From Flavipsychrobacter sp. (lineage in GTDB: Bacteria > Bacteroidota > Bacteroidia > Chitinophagales > Chitinophagaceae): a DNA stretch of 14,773 nucleotides. Within the stretch, counting starts at the first letter, position 1, and the number at the start of each line of letters is the position of its first letter. Of the stretch, positions 1-6,116 are shown piece after piece. Location: the NCBI GenBank assembly GCA_021156265.1, contig JAJNBR010000037.1, positions 1 to 14,773 of the forward strand. Direction: 5' to 3'. Both the position numbers and the translations under genes were made by a program. Under the pieces are notes generated by a model, which had not been told where the DNA came from, ran no database searches, and saw nothing but the letters and a program-made list of their open reading frames with translations.

Positions 1-1
1 T

Positions 2-100
2 GACATAATTCTCGGCCTTAATTTTATCCGCTACCCCCTGGTTGCTCTCGCTTTTTACCTCTGTGGCAGGCAACAGCAAATGGCATTAAAAGCCACCTAA
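2..100 (+). CDS. 3' end of a multi-pass membrane protein, paralogue of the next gene
   Basis: Only the last 32 codons and a TAA stop are inside the window; the start lies upstream. The reading frame is identified by likeness to the C-terminus of the complete protein at 167-823: both share the order LN, RYP, VA, a hydrophobic stretch, then GRQQ, followed by a short polar tail. The hydrophobic part would be the last membrane helix, with the GRQQ tail probably cytoplasmic. The gap to the next gene is 66 bp on the same strand, so the two look like a tandem duplication at the head of a two-component signalling block. The function is unknown; a membrane sensor or accessory role is inferred only from position. 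Confidence 0.75.
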   Translation, partial: DIILGLNFIRYPLVALAFYLCGRQQQMALKAT

Positions 101-131
101 CTTGTTAACGTTCAGTTATCAGCATACAAGT

Positions 132-161
132 TCGCTCATGCTTTTTATATTTTGTGAGCGA
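132..161 (+). other. Stem-loop between the two paralogous membrane protein genes
   Basis: Seven-base arms TCGCTCA (132-138) and TGAGCGA (155-161) are perfect complements, enclosing a 16-base T-rich loop. The right arm ends six bases before the ATG at 167. It has no T-run after it, so it does not look like a terminator. It could be an operator or an RNA structure limiting translation of the next gene, or it may be chance. Confidence 0.3.
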
Positions 162-166
162 TTTCC

Positions 167-823
167 ATGCTCTATCTACTCTCCGTCATAGCAACCAAGA
201 TCCTGGCATTGTCCATTGGGCTGGTGTTTTTCCGGCACCTGGCTCTGGCTTACCGTCTTGCTATGTTACAGGTATTGCTTGGCACAGTGGCTGAAGTGAT
301 CGGATGGCATATTGTGAAGACCTATCACGAGCATAACCTCTGGTTATTCAACTGGTATTGGCTGGCAGAGCTTTGGGTCATGGGTACTACAGGTATCCTG
401 CTGTTGAAAAACCGGGCACTCAAAAAAGCCTTCACAGGCTTGCTATTCATACCAACGGTACTGTGGATATACCTGGTTTCTGTAAACGGCATACATACGC
501 ATCCGTCGCCTGCCCTCACGGCCATAGGCACCGCGCTTGTAGTGATCTTTATCACCGTACTGTTCCATGCATCGTTCGGCAATGAAACACTTTCTACCCA
601 GCCAGTCTTCTGGCTGGCGCTTTCAGTGCTTATCTTTTTCGGCGGCATTGTACCCTATTACAGTATGTTTAACTACCTGTACCAGACTAATCCCGTTCTC
701 CTGAAAAAATTGTTTATCATCACGCAAGTGTTAAATCACCTGCGATACCCTATCGTAGCAGTGAGCCTGCTACTGGCAGGACGGCAACAACTGGCAACTG
801 TAAAGCTTCGTAGTAATGTTTGA
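167..823 (+). CDS. Seven-helix integral membrane protein, hypothetical, linked to the downstream two-component system
   Basis: This 218-residue protein is almost entirely hydrophobic, with about seven predicted membrane segments near residues 3-22, 31-48, 58-80, 88-105, 115-135, 146-163 and 181-203. Polar loops are short; the largest hold an HEHN stretch (54-57) and basic KNRALKK (81-87). No catalytic or cofactor motif was recognised. The C-terminal pattern LN-x2-RYP-x-VA, then GRQQ (205-208), also occurs in the truncated gene at 2-100, so the two are paralogues. The stop codon lies inside the histidine kinase gene (8-bp overlap), which implies translational coupling. Because that kinase has no recognisable sensor domain, this protein may be its membrane-bound sensing or regulating partner. 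That is inference; I do not know a named family for it. The ATG at 167 is the first in frame and lacks a Shine-Dalgarno sequence. Confidence 0.85.
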   Translation: MLYLLSVIATKILALSIGLVFFRHLALAYRLAMLQVLLGTVAEVIGWHIVKTYHEHNLWLFNWYWLAELWVMGTTGILLLKNRALKKAFTGLLFIPTVLWIYLVSVNGIHTHPSPALTAIGTALVVIFITVLFHASFGNETLSTQPVFWLALSVLIFFGGIVPYYSMFNYLYQTNPVLLKKLFIITQVLNHLRYPIVAVSLLLAGRQQLATVKLRSNV

Positions 824-1592
824 TAACGATATAGCCTTCACCATTGTAGTAACCACCCTGCTTATCCTGTTGCTGATAGCAGGCGTGATCATTACCATCT
901 TCCTGGCCAACCGCAGGCATGTGCAACAGGAGGTGAAGATGGCCCTGATGCAGACCAATTACGAAAAGGAACTTCGCGCGGCGGAGAACGAGGTGCAGGA
1001 GCACACGCTGAACAGTATTTCGCGTGAGCTGCACGATAACATAGGCCAGCTGCTCACGCTAATGCGGATACAAATAGAGCAGGAAAAATTGGATAGACCG
1101 GAAATACTGCCAAACCTCGCCCCCGTTGATGCAACGCTTACTGATACGATTCAACAGGTACGTTTGTTGAGCCATAGCCTGAACAGCGATGTGCTGGAAC
1201 AAAAAGGCCTGCTGCAAATGGTGGAACAGGAAGCTAACAGGCTACGCCAGTTCAAAAGAATAGCCATACACCTGCAGCACGATGAAACGGAGCCTATCCT
1301 GACGAAAGACCAGCGCATCATGGCCTTCCGCATTTTCCAGGAGCTGCTCAACAACATGCTCAAGCACGCGAAGGCTAAGAATATCCATGTACAAGTACAA
1401 GCGAAAGAAAAATTCAGCCTGCTGCTCAGCGACGACGGGCTGGGATTTGACCTCGCCGAAACCATGCGCTCAGGCGGAGGTGCGGGCATCAAAAACATGA
1501 CCAAACGTGCGGCACTGGCAAATCTACATTTTCATATAGACACCGCTGTTGGCAAAGGCAGCACCTTCACACTTTCTGAAACCAACATCTGA
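816..1592 (+). CDS. NarL-type (HisKA_3) sensor histidine kinase with a single N-terminal membrane helix
   Basis: This 258-residue protein autophosphorylates on histidine and should pass the phosphate to the adjacent regulator. Residues 7-30 form one hydrophobic helix, followed by a charged, probably coiled linker (35-65). The HisKA_3-type dimerisation and phosphoacceptor motif is RELHDNIGQ, with the acceptor His at residue 73. The HATPase_c domain follows: N-box ELLNN with KHA (176-185), G1 motif DDGLGF (206-211) and G2 motif GGAGIKN (221-227), ending with GKGSTF. No periplasmic, PAS, GAF or HAMP domain is present, so only about six residues lie outside the membrane helix. The gene starts inside the preceding membrane protein gene and ends four bases before the regulator gene, as in one polycistronic unit. 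The assignment to the HisKA_3/HATPase class is firm; the signal is unknown. Confidence 0.95.
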   Translation: MFDNDIAFTIVVTTLLILLLIAGVIITIFLANRRHVQQEVKMALMQTNYEKELRAAENEVQEHTLNSISRELHDNIGQLLTLMRIQIEQEKLDRPEILPNLAPVDATLTDTIQQVRLLSHSLNSDVLEQKGLLQMVEQEANRLRQFKRIAIHLQHDETEPILTKDQRIMAFRIFQELLNNMLKHAKAKNIHVQVQAKEKFSLLLSDDGLGFDLAETMRSGGGAGIKNMTKRAALANLHFHIDTAVGKGSTFTLSETNI

Positions 1593-1596
1593 TCCT

Positions 1597-2271
1597 ATGG
1601 CAAAAAACATTTCGATATACCTGGTAGACGACCACCCGATAGTGCGTAACGGACTTAAAGCGCTGATCGAGAAAATGGGCAGCTATACCATCATACAACA
1701 GTTTGACAACGGGCAGGAACTGGTAGATACCTTGCCCTTCACAGATAACCCCGACCTCATCATCATGGACCTGACCATGCCGGTGATGGACGGCGCTGAA
1801 ACGGTAAAAGAGCTGAAAGCCCGCGAGGTTAAAACACCAGTGTTGATCTTAACACTGGAAACGACCGAGAAGACTATCATCGAGTTGTTTCGACTTGGCA
1901 TACGTGGCTACCTGCCTAAGAGCTGCACGGCTGACGTGCTGAAAAAAGCGATAGACGATATCTTGAAAACCGGTTATTACCACGATGAGATGCTGATGAA
2001 AGCGCTTACTACAGAACATCATCAGCTAAAGGATGAAAAAACACTGGTACAGGAACAGATCACAGACAGGGAAAAACAATTCCTCCGCCTGGTGTGCAAC
2101 GAACAGGAACTTACTTATGAGCAGATAGCCGACCAGATGGGCGTAAGCCGTCGCACCGTTGACGGCTACCGCGAGGCGATCTTTGAAAAATTTAATATCA
2201 AGTCGAAGACCGGGCTGGTGCTCTTTGCAATAAAATACGGGCTCATAGATGTGGCCCGCGTAGAAAATTAA
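1597..2271 (+). CDS. NarL/LuxR-family response regulator
   Basis: This 224-residue protein is a two-domain transcription regulator. The receiver domain (about 5-120) has the acidic pair D11-D12 followed by HP, the phospho-acceptor D58 in IIMDLTMP, T86 in LILTLE and K108 in YLPKS. The LuxR-type helix-turn-helix covers about 154-215, with TDREKQFL, then YEQIADQMGVSRRTVDGYRE as recognition region and FNIKSKTGLVLFA. It should accept phosphate from the kinase encoded just upstream and bind DNA as a dimer. I chose the ATG at 1597, which directly precedes the beta-1 strand (ISIYLVDDHP). An in-frame ATG at 1549 lies inside the kinase and would add 16 residues of read-through with no homology to receivers. 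The stop overlaps the first base of a terminator palindrome. Targets cannot be read from the sequence; autoregulation is possible. Confidence 0.95.
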   Translation: MAKNISIYLVDDHPIVRNGLKALIEKMGSYTIIQQFDNGQELVDTLPFTDNPDLIIMDLTMPVMDGAETVKELKAREVKTPVLILTLETTEKTIIELFRLGIRGYLPKSCTADVLKKAIDDILKTGYYHDEMLMKALTTEHHQLKDEKTLVQEQITDREKQFLRLVCNEQELTYEQIADQMGVSRRTVDGYREAIFEKFNIKSKTGLVLFAIKYGLIDVARVEN

Positions 2272-2298
2272 AAGGGCTGCAATTGCAGCCCTTTTTTT
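2271..2298. terminator. Bidirectional rho-independent terminator
   Basis: Positions 2271-2294 form a perfect 24-bp palindrome centred on AATT, with a GC-rich core (GGGCTGC/GCAGCCC). On the plus strand it runs into a T tract (2292-2298), ending the signalling operon. On the minus strand it is followed by TTTTAATTTTC, a weaker tract, and lies 15 bases past the tatA stop. It therefore probably serves both converging operons, more strongly on the plus strand. Confidence 0.9.
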
Positions 2299-2309
2299 AT
2301 TTTAAGTTC

Positions 2310-2492
2310 TTATTTGCTTGTAGTATCCTCGCCTTCCTTACCGTCTTTGGCATCTTTAAATTCTTTGATGCCTTTGCCAATTCCACCCATCAGTGCGGGT
2401 ATTTTCTTTGCACCGAAAAGCACGATGATGATCAGTGCTATCCAAATCATTTCGCCACCGCCGGGCATTGATATAAGTAATTGCGTATTCAT
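2310..2492 (-). CDS. tatA: Sec-independent (twin-arginine) protein translocase subunit TatA
   Basis: This 60-residue protein has the TatA/B/E layout: a short polar N-terminus, one membrane helix (about 15-27), the FG hinge (F26-G27) followed by AKKIP with P32, an amphipathic helix with GGIGKGIKEFK, and an acidic and lysine-rich tail. E14 sits before the helix, near where a conserved polar residue lies in TatA. TatA oligomerises with TatC (not in this window) to move folded, cofactor-loaded proteins across the inner membrane. I chose the ATG at 2492; a GTG at 2507 would add five residues, and a later ATG at 2468 is possible. The gene follows the porin by 49 bp and is the last gene of the DHOR-Rieske-porin run. 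The neighbouring Rieske protein is the natural candidate substrate. The short length suits TatA rather than TatB. Confidence 0.92.
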   Translation of the reverse strand: MNTQLLISMPGGGEMIWIALIIIVLFGAKKIPALMGGIGKGIKEFKDAKDGKEGEDTTSK

Positions 2493-2541
2493 TTGCACGA
2501 TTTGCACGCAAAGTTAGGCTATTTTATTCAGAGCAGCCCAC

Positions 2542-3765
2542 TTAAAAATAAGTGGAAAACCCAATTTGTATGCCTGCCGTGCGGCTGTCCGGATTACCCA
2601 AAATGTCTTTTTCCCACTGATACCTGTAGTTGGCGCGTATCACGGTTTGCTGCGATGGCCTGAAGCTGTTAGCCGGGGTTATAGCATATGTGTGGTCGAA
2701 AAGTCTGCCCCCGGTTTCGGTGAACTGGCCGACGTTATAGTCGGCATGCTCTACTCTAACCGCAACATTCAGGGTAGCGTTTTCCCAGCCAAACATCTTG
2801 CGTTTCAATACAGGCTGCACAATGTCTATGAATCCGCCTTGCTGTTTATCGCCAAACTGCTGGCTGAAACTGCCCGGCACATCTATGAATGCCCACACCC
2901 ATTCGCCGGTGATATAAGTACCTGTTGCCTTTACCGTGGTATTAGCATCTATCGCAAAAAGATCCACCCTTCTTTTCCTATCCAGGTCAAGGCCATCTTC
3001 ACGGAACTTATTATACACCCCGCCCATCCACGACAATCCTATCTCTGCTATTTTTCGGTGCTTGATGGCTGTTTTCGCCGTTACCAGCGGAACACCGTTA
3101 AAACTTTCTTCAAAACGTTCGTTGTTCTCTTTGCTGGCAGGCAGCCAGGTACGGTTCTCACTGTTGTTGATGATGCGGTCGTCGAAACCGTTAGTAGCGT
3201 ATGTTTCATAAGCCCATACCCAATTGTTGCTGGCGTATTTGCCATACATACCAAAACCCACGTTGCTCCATGTTGCAGGAATGATGGTGGTTGATGCTAT
3301 GGGACGGCTCACAAACTCCCATTTCGGTCCGTCGTGGTTTTGGTTGAAAGCACCTATCGGGTTCATGATGATACCACCGCGCAGGTTGGCCAGCGGGTGA
3401 AGCGTAATATCCATCGAGGCGAACTCGATATTGATCTCTTTGCCGCCCTCTTCAAATTCTATTTCCGAAAGGAACTTGATGCGTTTTTTGATGGAGGATG
3501 AAATAAATACTGTCATCCTCGGTAGCTGGAACGACAAGCCTTCTGTTACGCCATCGGTTGCAAAATAGCTACTGTTAGCTTCCACGTAACCACCAATAGA
3601 CACAGGTATCTTACCCGCCTGCAAAAAAGGACGGCTATACACCGCATCCATATTCATCTGCGACTTCGACGTATCTGCAGGAATGCGTTTGATGAAGGAA
3701 GAGTCGGCCTGCGCTACAGCAGTTATCGATGTCAGTAATAATATCAGTACAAAAACTTGCTTCAT
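2542..3765 (-). CDS. Outer-membrane beta-barrel porin (phosphate-selective porin O/P-like)
   Basis: This 407-residue protein starts with a Sec signal peptide (MKQVFVLILLLTSITAVAQA, cleavage about residue 20). The rest alternates hydrophobic and polar residues in short strands, starting with GGYVEANSSYF and ending with RTAGIQIGFSTYF; the terminal Phe is the usual barrel-assembly signal. Features such as LPRMTVFISSSIKKRIKFLSEI, SEIEFEE and GGIIMNPIGAFNQNHDG resemble Bacteroidota porins related to the phosphate-selective O/P family. Substrate specificity cannot be inferred from this. The start lies two bases after the Rieske stop, so the genes are co-transcribed and probably coupled. The porin may admit a substrate, or an iron or other ion, for the periplasmic di-haem and Rieske proteins. 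The barrel assignment is firm; the exact family is moderately sure. Confidence 0.85.
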   Translation of the reverse strand: MKQVFVLILLLTSITAVAQADSSFIKRIPADTSKSQMNMDAVYSRPFLQAGKIPVSIGGYVEANSSYFATDGVTEGLSFQLPRMTVFISSSIKKRIKFLSEIEFEEGGKEINIEFASMDITLHPLANLRGGIIMNPIGAFNQNHDGPKWEFVSRPIASTTIIPATWSNVGFGMYGKYASNNWVWAYETYATNGFDDRIINNSENRTWLPASKENNERFEESFNGVPLVTAKTAIKHRKIAEIGLSWMGGVYNKFREDGLDLDRKRRVDLFAIDANTTVKATGTYITGEWVWAFIDVPGSFSQQFGDKQQGGFIDIVQPVLKRKMFGWENATLNVAVRVEHADYNVGQFTETGGRLFDHTYAITPANSFRPSQQTVIRANYRYQWEKDILGNPDSRTAGIQIGFSTYF

Positions 3766-3767
3766 GG

Positions 3768-4208
3768 CTAGGCCAGGTTTACGTAAATAAATTGTTCGTC
3801 GCTGGTAACGGTAAATATCTTCAACGGCTCATCTGCGGGGCCATTCAGCACTTCACCCTTGTTGCTGAATTCGCTGTCATGCGCCGGGCAGCTTATGGTA
3901 TCGCCATTAACATTGAGTTCAGTCCCCCTATGCGTGCATTTCAGCAGTATCGCCAGGTAATCGTTTTCAGCAAAGCGGTAGATCACTATCGGGTATTCCA
4001 TATCGCCCGGAAATATTTTGATGTATTTTCTATACACCACCTCATCCCCCTTCTTTTTCTCGAACTTGCATTTCTCCACCATCACTTTATTAGCATCGTC
4101 CTGGAAGGGTAACGCAGCTGAGGCTTGCGCTATACCACCCAGTGCGGTCATTGCAACAAAGCCCAGGCAACCACCGCCGCACAGTTTCAAAAACTCTTGT
4201 CGCGTCAT
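3768..4208 (-). CDS. Rieske [2Fe-2S] protein with a Tat-like export signal
   Basis: This 146-residue protein has both halves of the Rieske cluster-binding motif: CTHRG (C91, H93) and CPAHDSEF (C107, H110). They bind a 2Fe-2S cluster through two Cys and two His. It ends shortly after the cluster domain, as in small periplasmic Rieske electron-transfer proteins. The N-terminus is TRQEFLK, then a Gly/Ala-rich moderately hydrophobic stretch and AQASA, which resembles a Tat signal, but the second Arg is Gln (codon CAA, one base from CGA). The ATG overlaps the stop of the upstream di-haem cytochrome gene (ATGA), and the stop is two bases before the porin. With tatA in the same operon, Tat export is the simplest reading. 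It likely exchanges electrons with the di-haem protein. It lacks the transmembrane anchor and context of a bc1-type complex. Confidence 0.93.
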   Translation of the reverse strand: MTRQEFLKLCGGGCLGFVAMTALGGIAQASAALPFQDDANKVMVEKCKFEKKKGDEVVYRKYIKIFPGDMEYPIVIYRFAENDYLAILLKCTHRGTELNVNGDTISCPAHDSEFSNKGEVLNGPADEPLKIFTVTSDEQFIYVNLA

Positions 4209-5416
4209 AAGCTCTCCAAAAATTTGATAAGTTTACTTCTATCGGTTTCATTGAGCTGCAGGTATTTATTTTTGACCTGCTCAGCCTCTCCGCCGTGCAG
4301 GGATATCGCATCATGAATAGTGTGGGCGCGGCCATCGTGCATCAGGTAGTATTGCCCGCCCTGCGAATTCATAGAAAGACCCAGTCCCCACAATGCAGGT
4401 GTCTTCCATTCGCTGGTTTTAGCCGAACCTTCGGTATAACCGTCGTCCAGGGCCTGTCCCATATCGTGCATCAGCAGATCAGTATATGGATAAAAGGTTT
4501 TGTTGCTTAGCGCAGCTATATCACTGACGGGTGTTGTCCACTGCGGAGTATGGCATTTCCCGCAGCCTGTTGCTATGAAGAGGTTCTTACCCGCGATAAC
4601 ATCAGGATCAGCCGCATTGCGCTGCACAGGCACTTTGAGCCCGCGCAGGTAAAACACCACATTATTGATGGTAGCCTTCGATACTTCCGGATCGGGTGCA
4701 TTATCAGGCTGTTCATTGGTAGCATTGTAGATAGCAGGCTCATCCATCGAGTACTCGCTGGTGATACCCATGTCCTGGTTGTAGGCATTTACCGTTTGCT
4801 GTAGCAGGTCTATCGCGGCAGCTTTCTTGCCGAATCGTCCTATGTATTTTCCGTTCCTGGCCGAGTGAAACCACTTGGGTTCGAAATAGGCAGGTGGCGC
4901 TATATAATTGGGCACGCCTGAAATGCCGTCTCCGTCGCTGTCTTGTTTGTCTGCGTTCGCCAGTATCTGATCGTCGGTCAGTGCCGCCAGGTATCCTAAA
5001 CCTGTGTTAGCAGGGGGAGTAAAACGTGAGGATGGCGCTCCGGCAGGGAGTTGTTCCGGCGTGTGACCAGGAATTGCCCTGTTTTGCAGCTGCGGGCCAC
5101 CTTGCAGGAGCCAGGTGTTTCCTGTGGAGTCCGGCTGACCGAAACGCGTGAGCGTGGTGAACGGATGTCCTTTACCATCGCCTGCGTGGCAGGAACCACA
5201 AGATGTGGCTACGAAGTAAGGACCCAAACCAGTTTCCGCAGTGAACACTTCATCATTAAAAGCTACATCGCCGGCCAGGAATTGAGACTTCTGTTCTGCC
5301 GTCAGGCCTTCTAATGGTCCGTCCAGTATTTCTTCTTCGGCGGGAGCGGAGGGGAATATCTTCTTACACGATATCGCCAATAAACAACAAAGGCTGATAA
5401 TTGCCAGCTTCCTCAT
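4205..5416 (-). CDS. Di-haem c-type cytochrome lipoprotein, DHOR/DUF1111 family (putative peroxidase or oxidoreductase)
   Basis: This 403-residue protein begins with a lipoprotein signal ending in AISC (lipidated C17), so it should be membrane-anchored and periplasm-facing. Two CxxCH haem c sites are present: CGSCH (C73-H77) and CGKCH (C285-H289). The first sits in the family pattern GLGPYFVATSCGSCH, followed by GDGKG. DSDGDGISG (159-167) is probably a calcium-binding loop. The C-terminal part (TPALWGLG, HDGRAHTIHDAI, HGGEA) is typical of the di-haem oxidoreductase family related to MauG and cytochrome c peroxidases. The reaction is unproven; H2O2 reduction or thiol/metal oxidation have been suggested for the family. 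It is the first gene of the operon and its stop overlaps the Rieske start by 4 bp. The ATG at 5416 gives a compact lipoprotein signal; a TTG at 5434 is a weaker alternative. The imelysin partner often seen with this family is not in the window. Confidence 0.92.
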   Translation of the reverse strand: MRKLAIISLCCLLAISCKKIFPSAPAEEEILDGPLEGLTAEQKSQFLAGDVAFNDEVFTAETGLGPYFVATSCGSCHAGDGKGHPFTTLTRFGQPDSTGNTWLLQGGPQLQNRAIPGHTPEQLPAGAPSSRFTPPANTGLGYLAALTDDQILANADKQDSDGDGISGVPNYIAPPAYFEPKWFHSARNGKYIGRFGKKAAAIDLLQQTVNAYNQDMGITSEYSMDEPAIYNATNEQPDNAPDPEVSKATINNVVFYLRGLKVPVQRNAADPDVIAGKNLFIATGCGKCHTPQWTTPVSDIAALSNKTFYPYTDLLMHDMGQALDDGYTEGSAKTSEWKTPALWGLGLSMNSQGGQYYLMHDGRAHTIHDAISLHGGEAEQVKNKYLQLNETDRSKLIKFLESL

Positions 5417-5431
5417 AACAGAAAGTTTAGG

Positions 5432-5462
5432 CAAATATCAACCTAAATTTTATTCGGTCAAA
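5432..5462 (-). promoter_or_regulatory. Candidate Bacteroidota-type promoter of the DHOR operon
   Basis: On the minus strand a TTTG (5462-5459) is followed after 21 bases by TATTTG (5437-5432), which is close to the Bacteroidota -33 TTTG and -7 TAnnTTTG elements but one base short in the -7 box. Transcription would start about ten bases before the ATG at 5416. The spacing and mismatch make this tentative; read-through from the small membrane protein gene upstream is also possible. Confidence 0.3.
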
Positions 5463-5486
5463 ATATTTTTTTAGACCACTCTAAAA

Positions 5487-5771
5487 CTAGCCGATAATCA
5501 GCACCATGAAGCCATAAATGGCAAGCAATAAACCTAAAAACAGGTAAAACCATGAATTTATTTTATTGCTATACTTGTAATAGCGCTGCATTTGTTTGTG
5601 AAAGGTATTTTTAATGTATTGCTCACTGTAAAGGCCGAATGATTCAACAAAAAGCTGGCCTGAGCCAGGCAAACGGGTGATCTTTACAGTTACTAGCTTA
5701 ATAAAAGCGAAAATGCCAATAGTTAGGAAAATGGCTAATGGGAGATATTCGGTTAAATATTGATACAGCAT
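5487..5771 (-). CDS. Small two-helix membrane protein, hypothetical
   Basis: This 94-residue protein has a hydrophobic helix at about residues 10-28 and another at about 74-92. Between them is a polar, aromatic and basic segment rich in Tyr, Lys and Gln (for example HKQMQRYYKYSNK, 58-70). Both ends would lie on the same side of the membrane. No known motif was recognised. It is transcribed toward the DHOR operon and ends 70 bp before that start, so it could be co-transcribed or separate; a candidate promoter lies in between. The ATG at 5771 is preceded by AAGGGA only two bases away, which is close for a ribosome-binding site. The coherent helix pattern and lack of any competing frame make it a likely real gene, but its function is unknown. 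Confidence 0.65.
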   Translation of the reverse strand: MLYQYLTEYLPLAIFLTIGIFAFIKLVTVKITRLPGSGQLFVESFGLYSEQYIKNTFHKQMQRYYKYSNKINSWFYLFLGLLLAIYGFMVLIIG

Positions 5772-5859
5772 AATCCCTTATTATAATAGGTTCACAAATC
5801 TCGGCATTAACAAGTAAATAACAAAAACATTGCCAAAAAAATTTATTTTTCGCCCCTAT

Positions 5860-5908
5860 CTCTGCAATAAATCCTAACTCGCGCTGCTAACTCTGCAATA
5901 AATTCTAA
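5860..5908. repeat. Two 18-bp direct repeats, 31 bp apart
   Basis: The unit CTCTGCAATAAATCCTAA (5860-5877) recurs at 5891-5908 with one C-to-T change (17 of 18 identical). The 31-bp period is close to three turns of DNA, so a protein bound to both copies would sit on the same face. They lie midway between two divergent genes, as expected of a regulator site, but could also be a remnant of a longer duplication. Confidence 0.7.
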
Positions 5909-6036
5909 TTATTGACTATGTTTCCTCGTTCCGATAATCTCCCCACCAAAATTGTGCCCATGTACCGGCGGGAAAATGGTGATATTAAGTAATTGCTGCT
6001 CAGCACTGCTTTCAGCTATAGCTATTTCCTATTAAT

Positions 6037-6069
6037 AAACTGTTGGCGTCTATTCGTAAAAACTGTTGG
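6037..6069. repeat. Direct repeat AAACTGTTGG, 23 bp apart, upstream of the phosphoesterase-barrel gene
   Basis: The 10-mer AAACTGTTGG occurs at 6037-6046 and again at 6060-6069. The second copy ends 47 bp before the ATG at 6117, around where a promoter would be expected. A 23-bp period is about 2.2 DNA turns. It may be an activator-type tandem site; the short length means chance cannot be excluded. Confidence 0.45.
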
Positions 6070-6116
6070 ACTGATTTTTTTTAGGACTTCTCTTGGATAA
6101 ATATTCCTAAACGTTC

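Larger units (their letters stand above)
5772..6116. other. 345-bp intergenic region between divergent genes
   Basis: The region separates the small membrane protein gene (minus) from the phosphoesterase-barrel gene (plus), so it should hold both promoters. The left third is AT-rich with a long A/T run near 5835-5850. It contains two direct-repeat pairs (5860-5908 and 6037-6069) and a 10-bp palindrome AGCTATAGCT (6014-6023). I found no convincing TAnnTTTG promoter box, RNA gene or terminator. A 24-codon open frame at 5918-5992 is too short to support. Confidence 0.7.

Noticed and set aside
1549..1596. Upstream in-frame ATG giving the response regulator 16 extra residues
   Set aside because: It lies inside the kinase coding region, the added residues do not fit a receiver domain, and the ATG at 1597 directly precedes the first beta strand.
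2566..3294. 242-codon plus-strand frame opposite the porin gene
   Set aside because: It is antisense to a porin with a signal peptide and barrel strands; its product is rich in Cys, His and Pro with no domain pattern.
4165..4208. Lipobox in the Rieske N-terminus (Cys residues at 10 and 14)
   Set aside because: The residues before either Cys do not fit a lipobox (KL-C and GGG-C), while the Tat-like reading explains the Gly/Ala-rich stretch.
5918..5992. 24-codon open frame (begins MFPRSDNLPT) in the divergent intergenic region
   Set aside because: It is too short, has no ribosome-binding site and no recognisable motif; a leader peptide cannot be excluded but nothing supports it.
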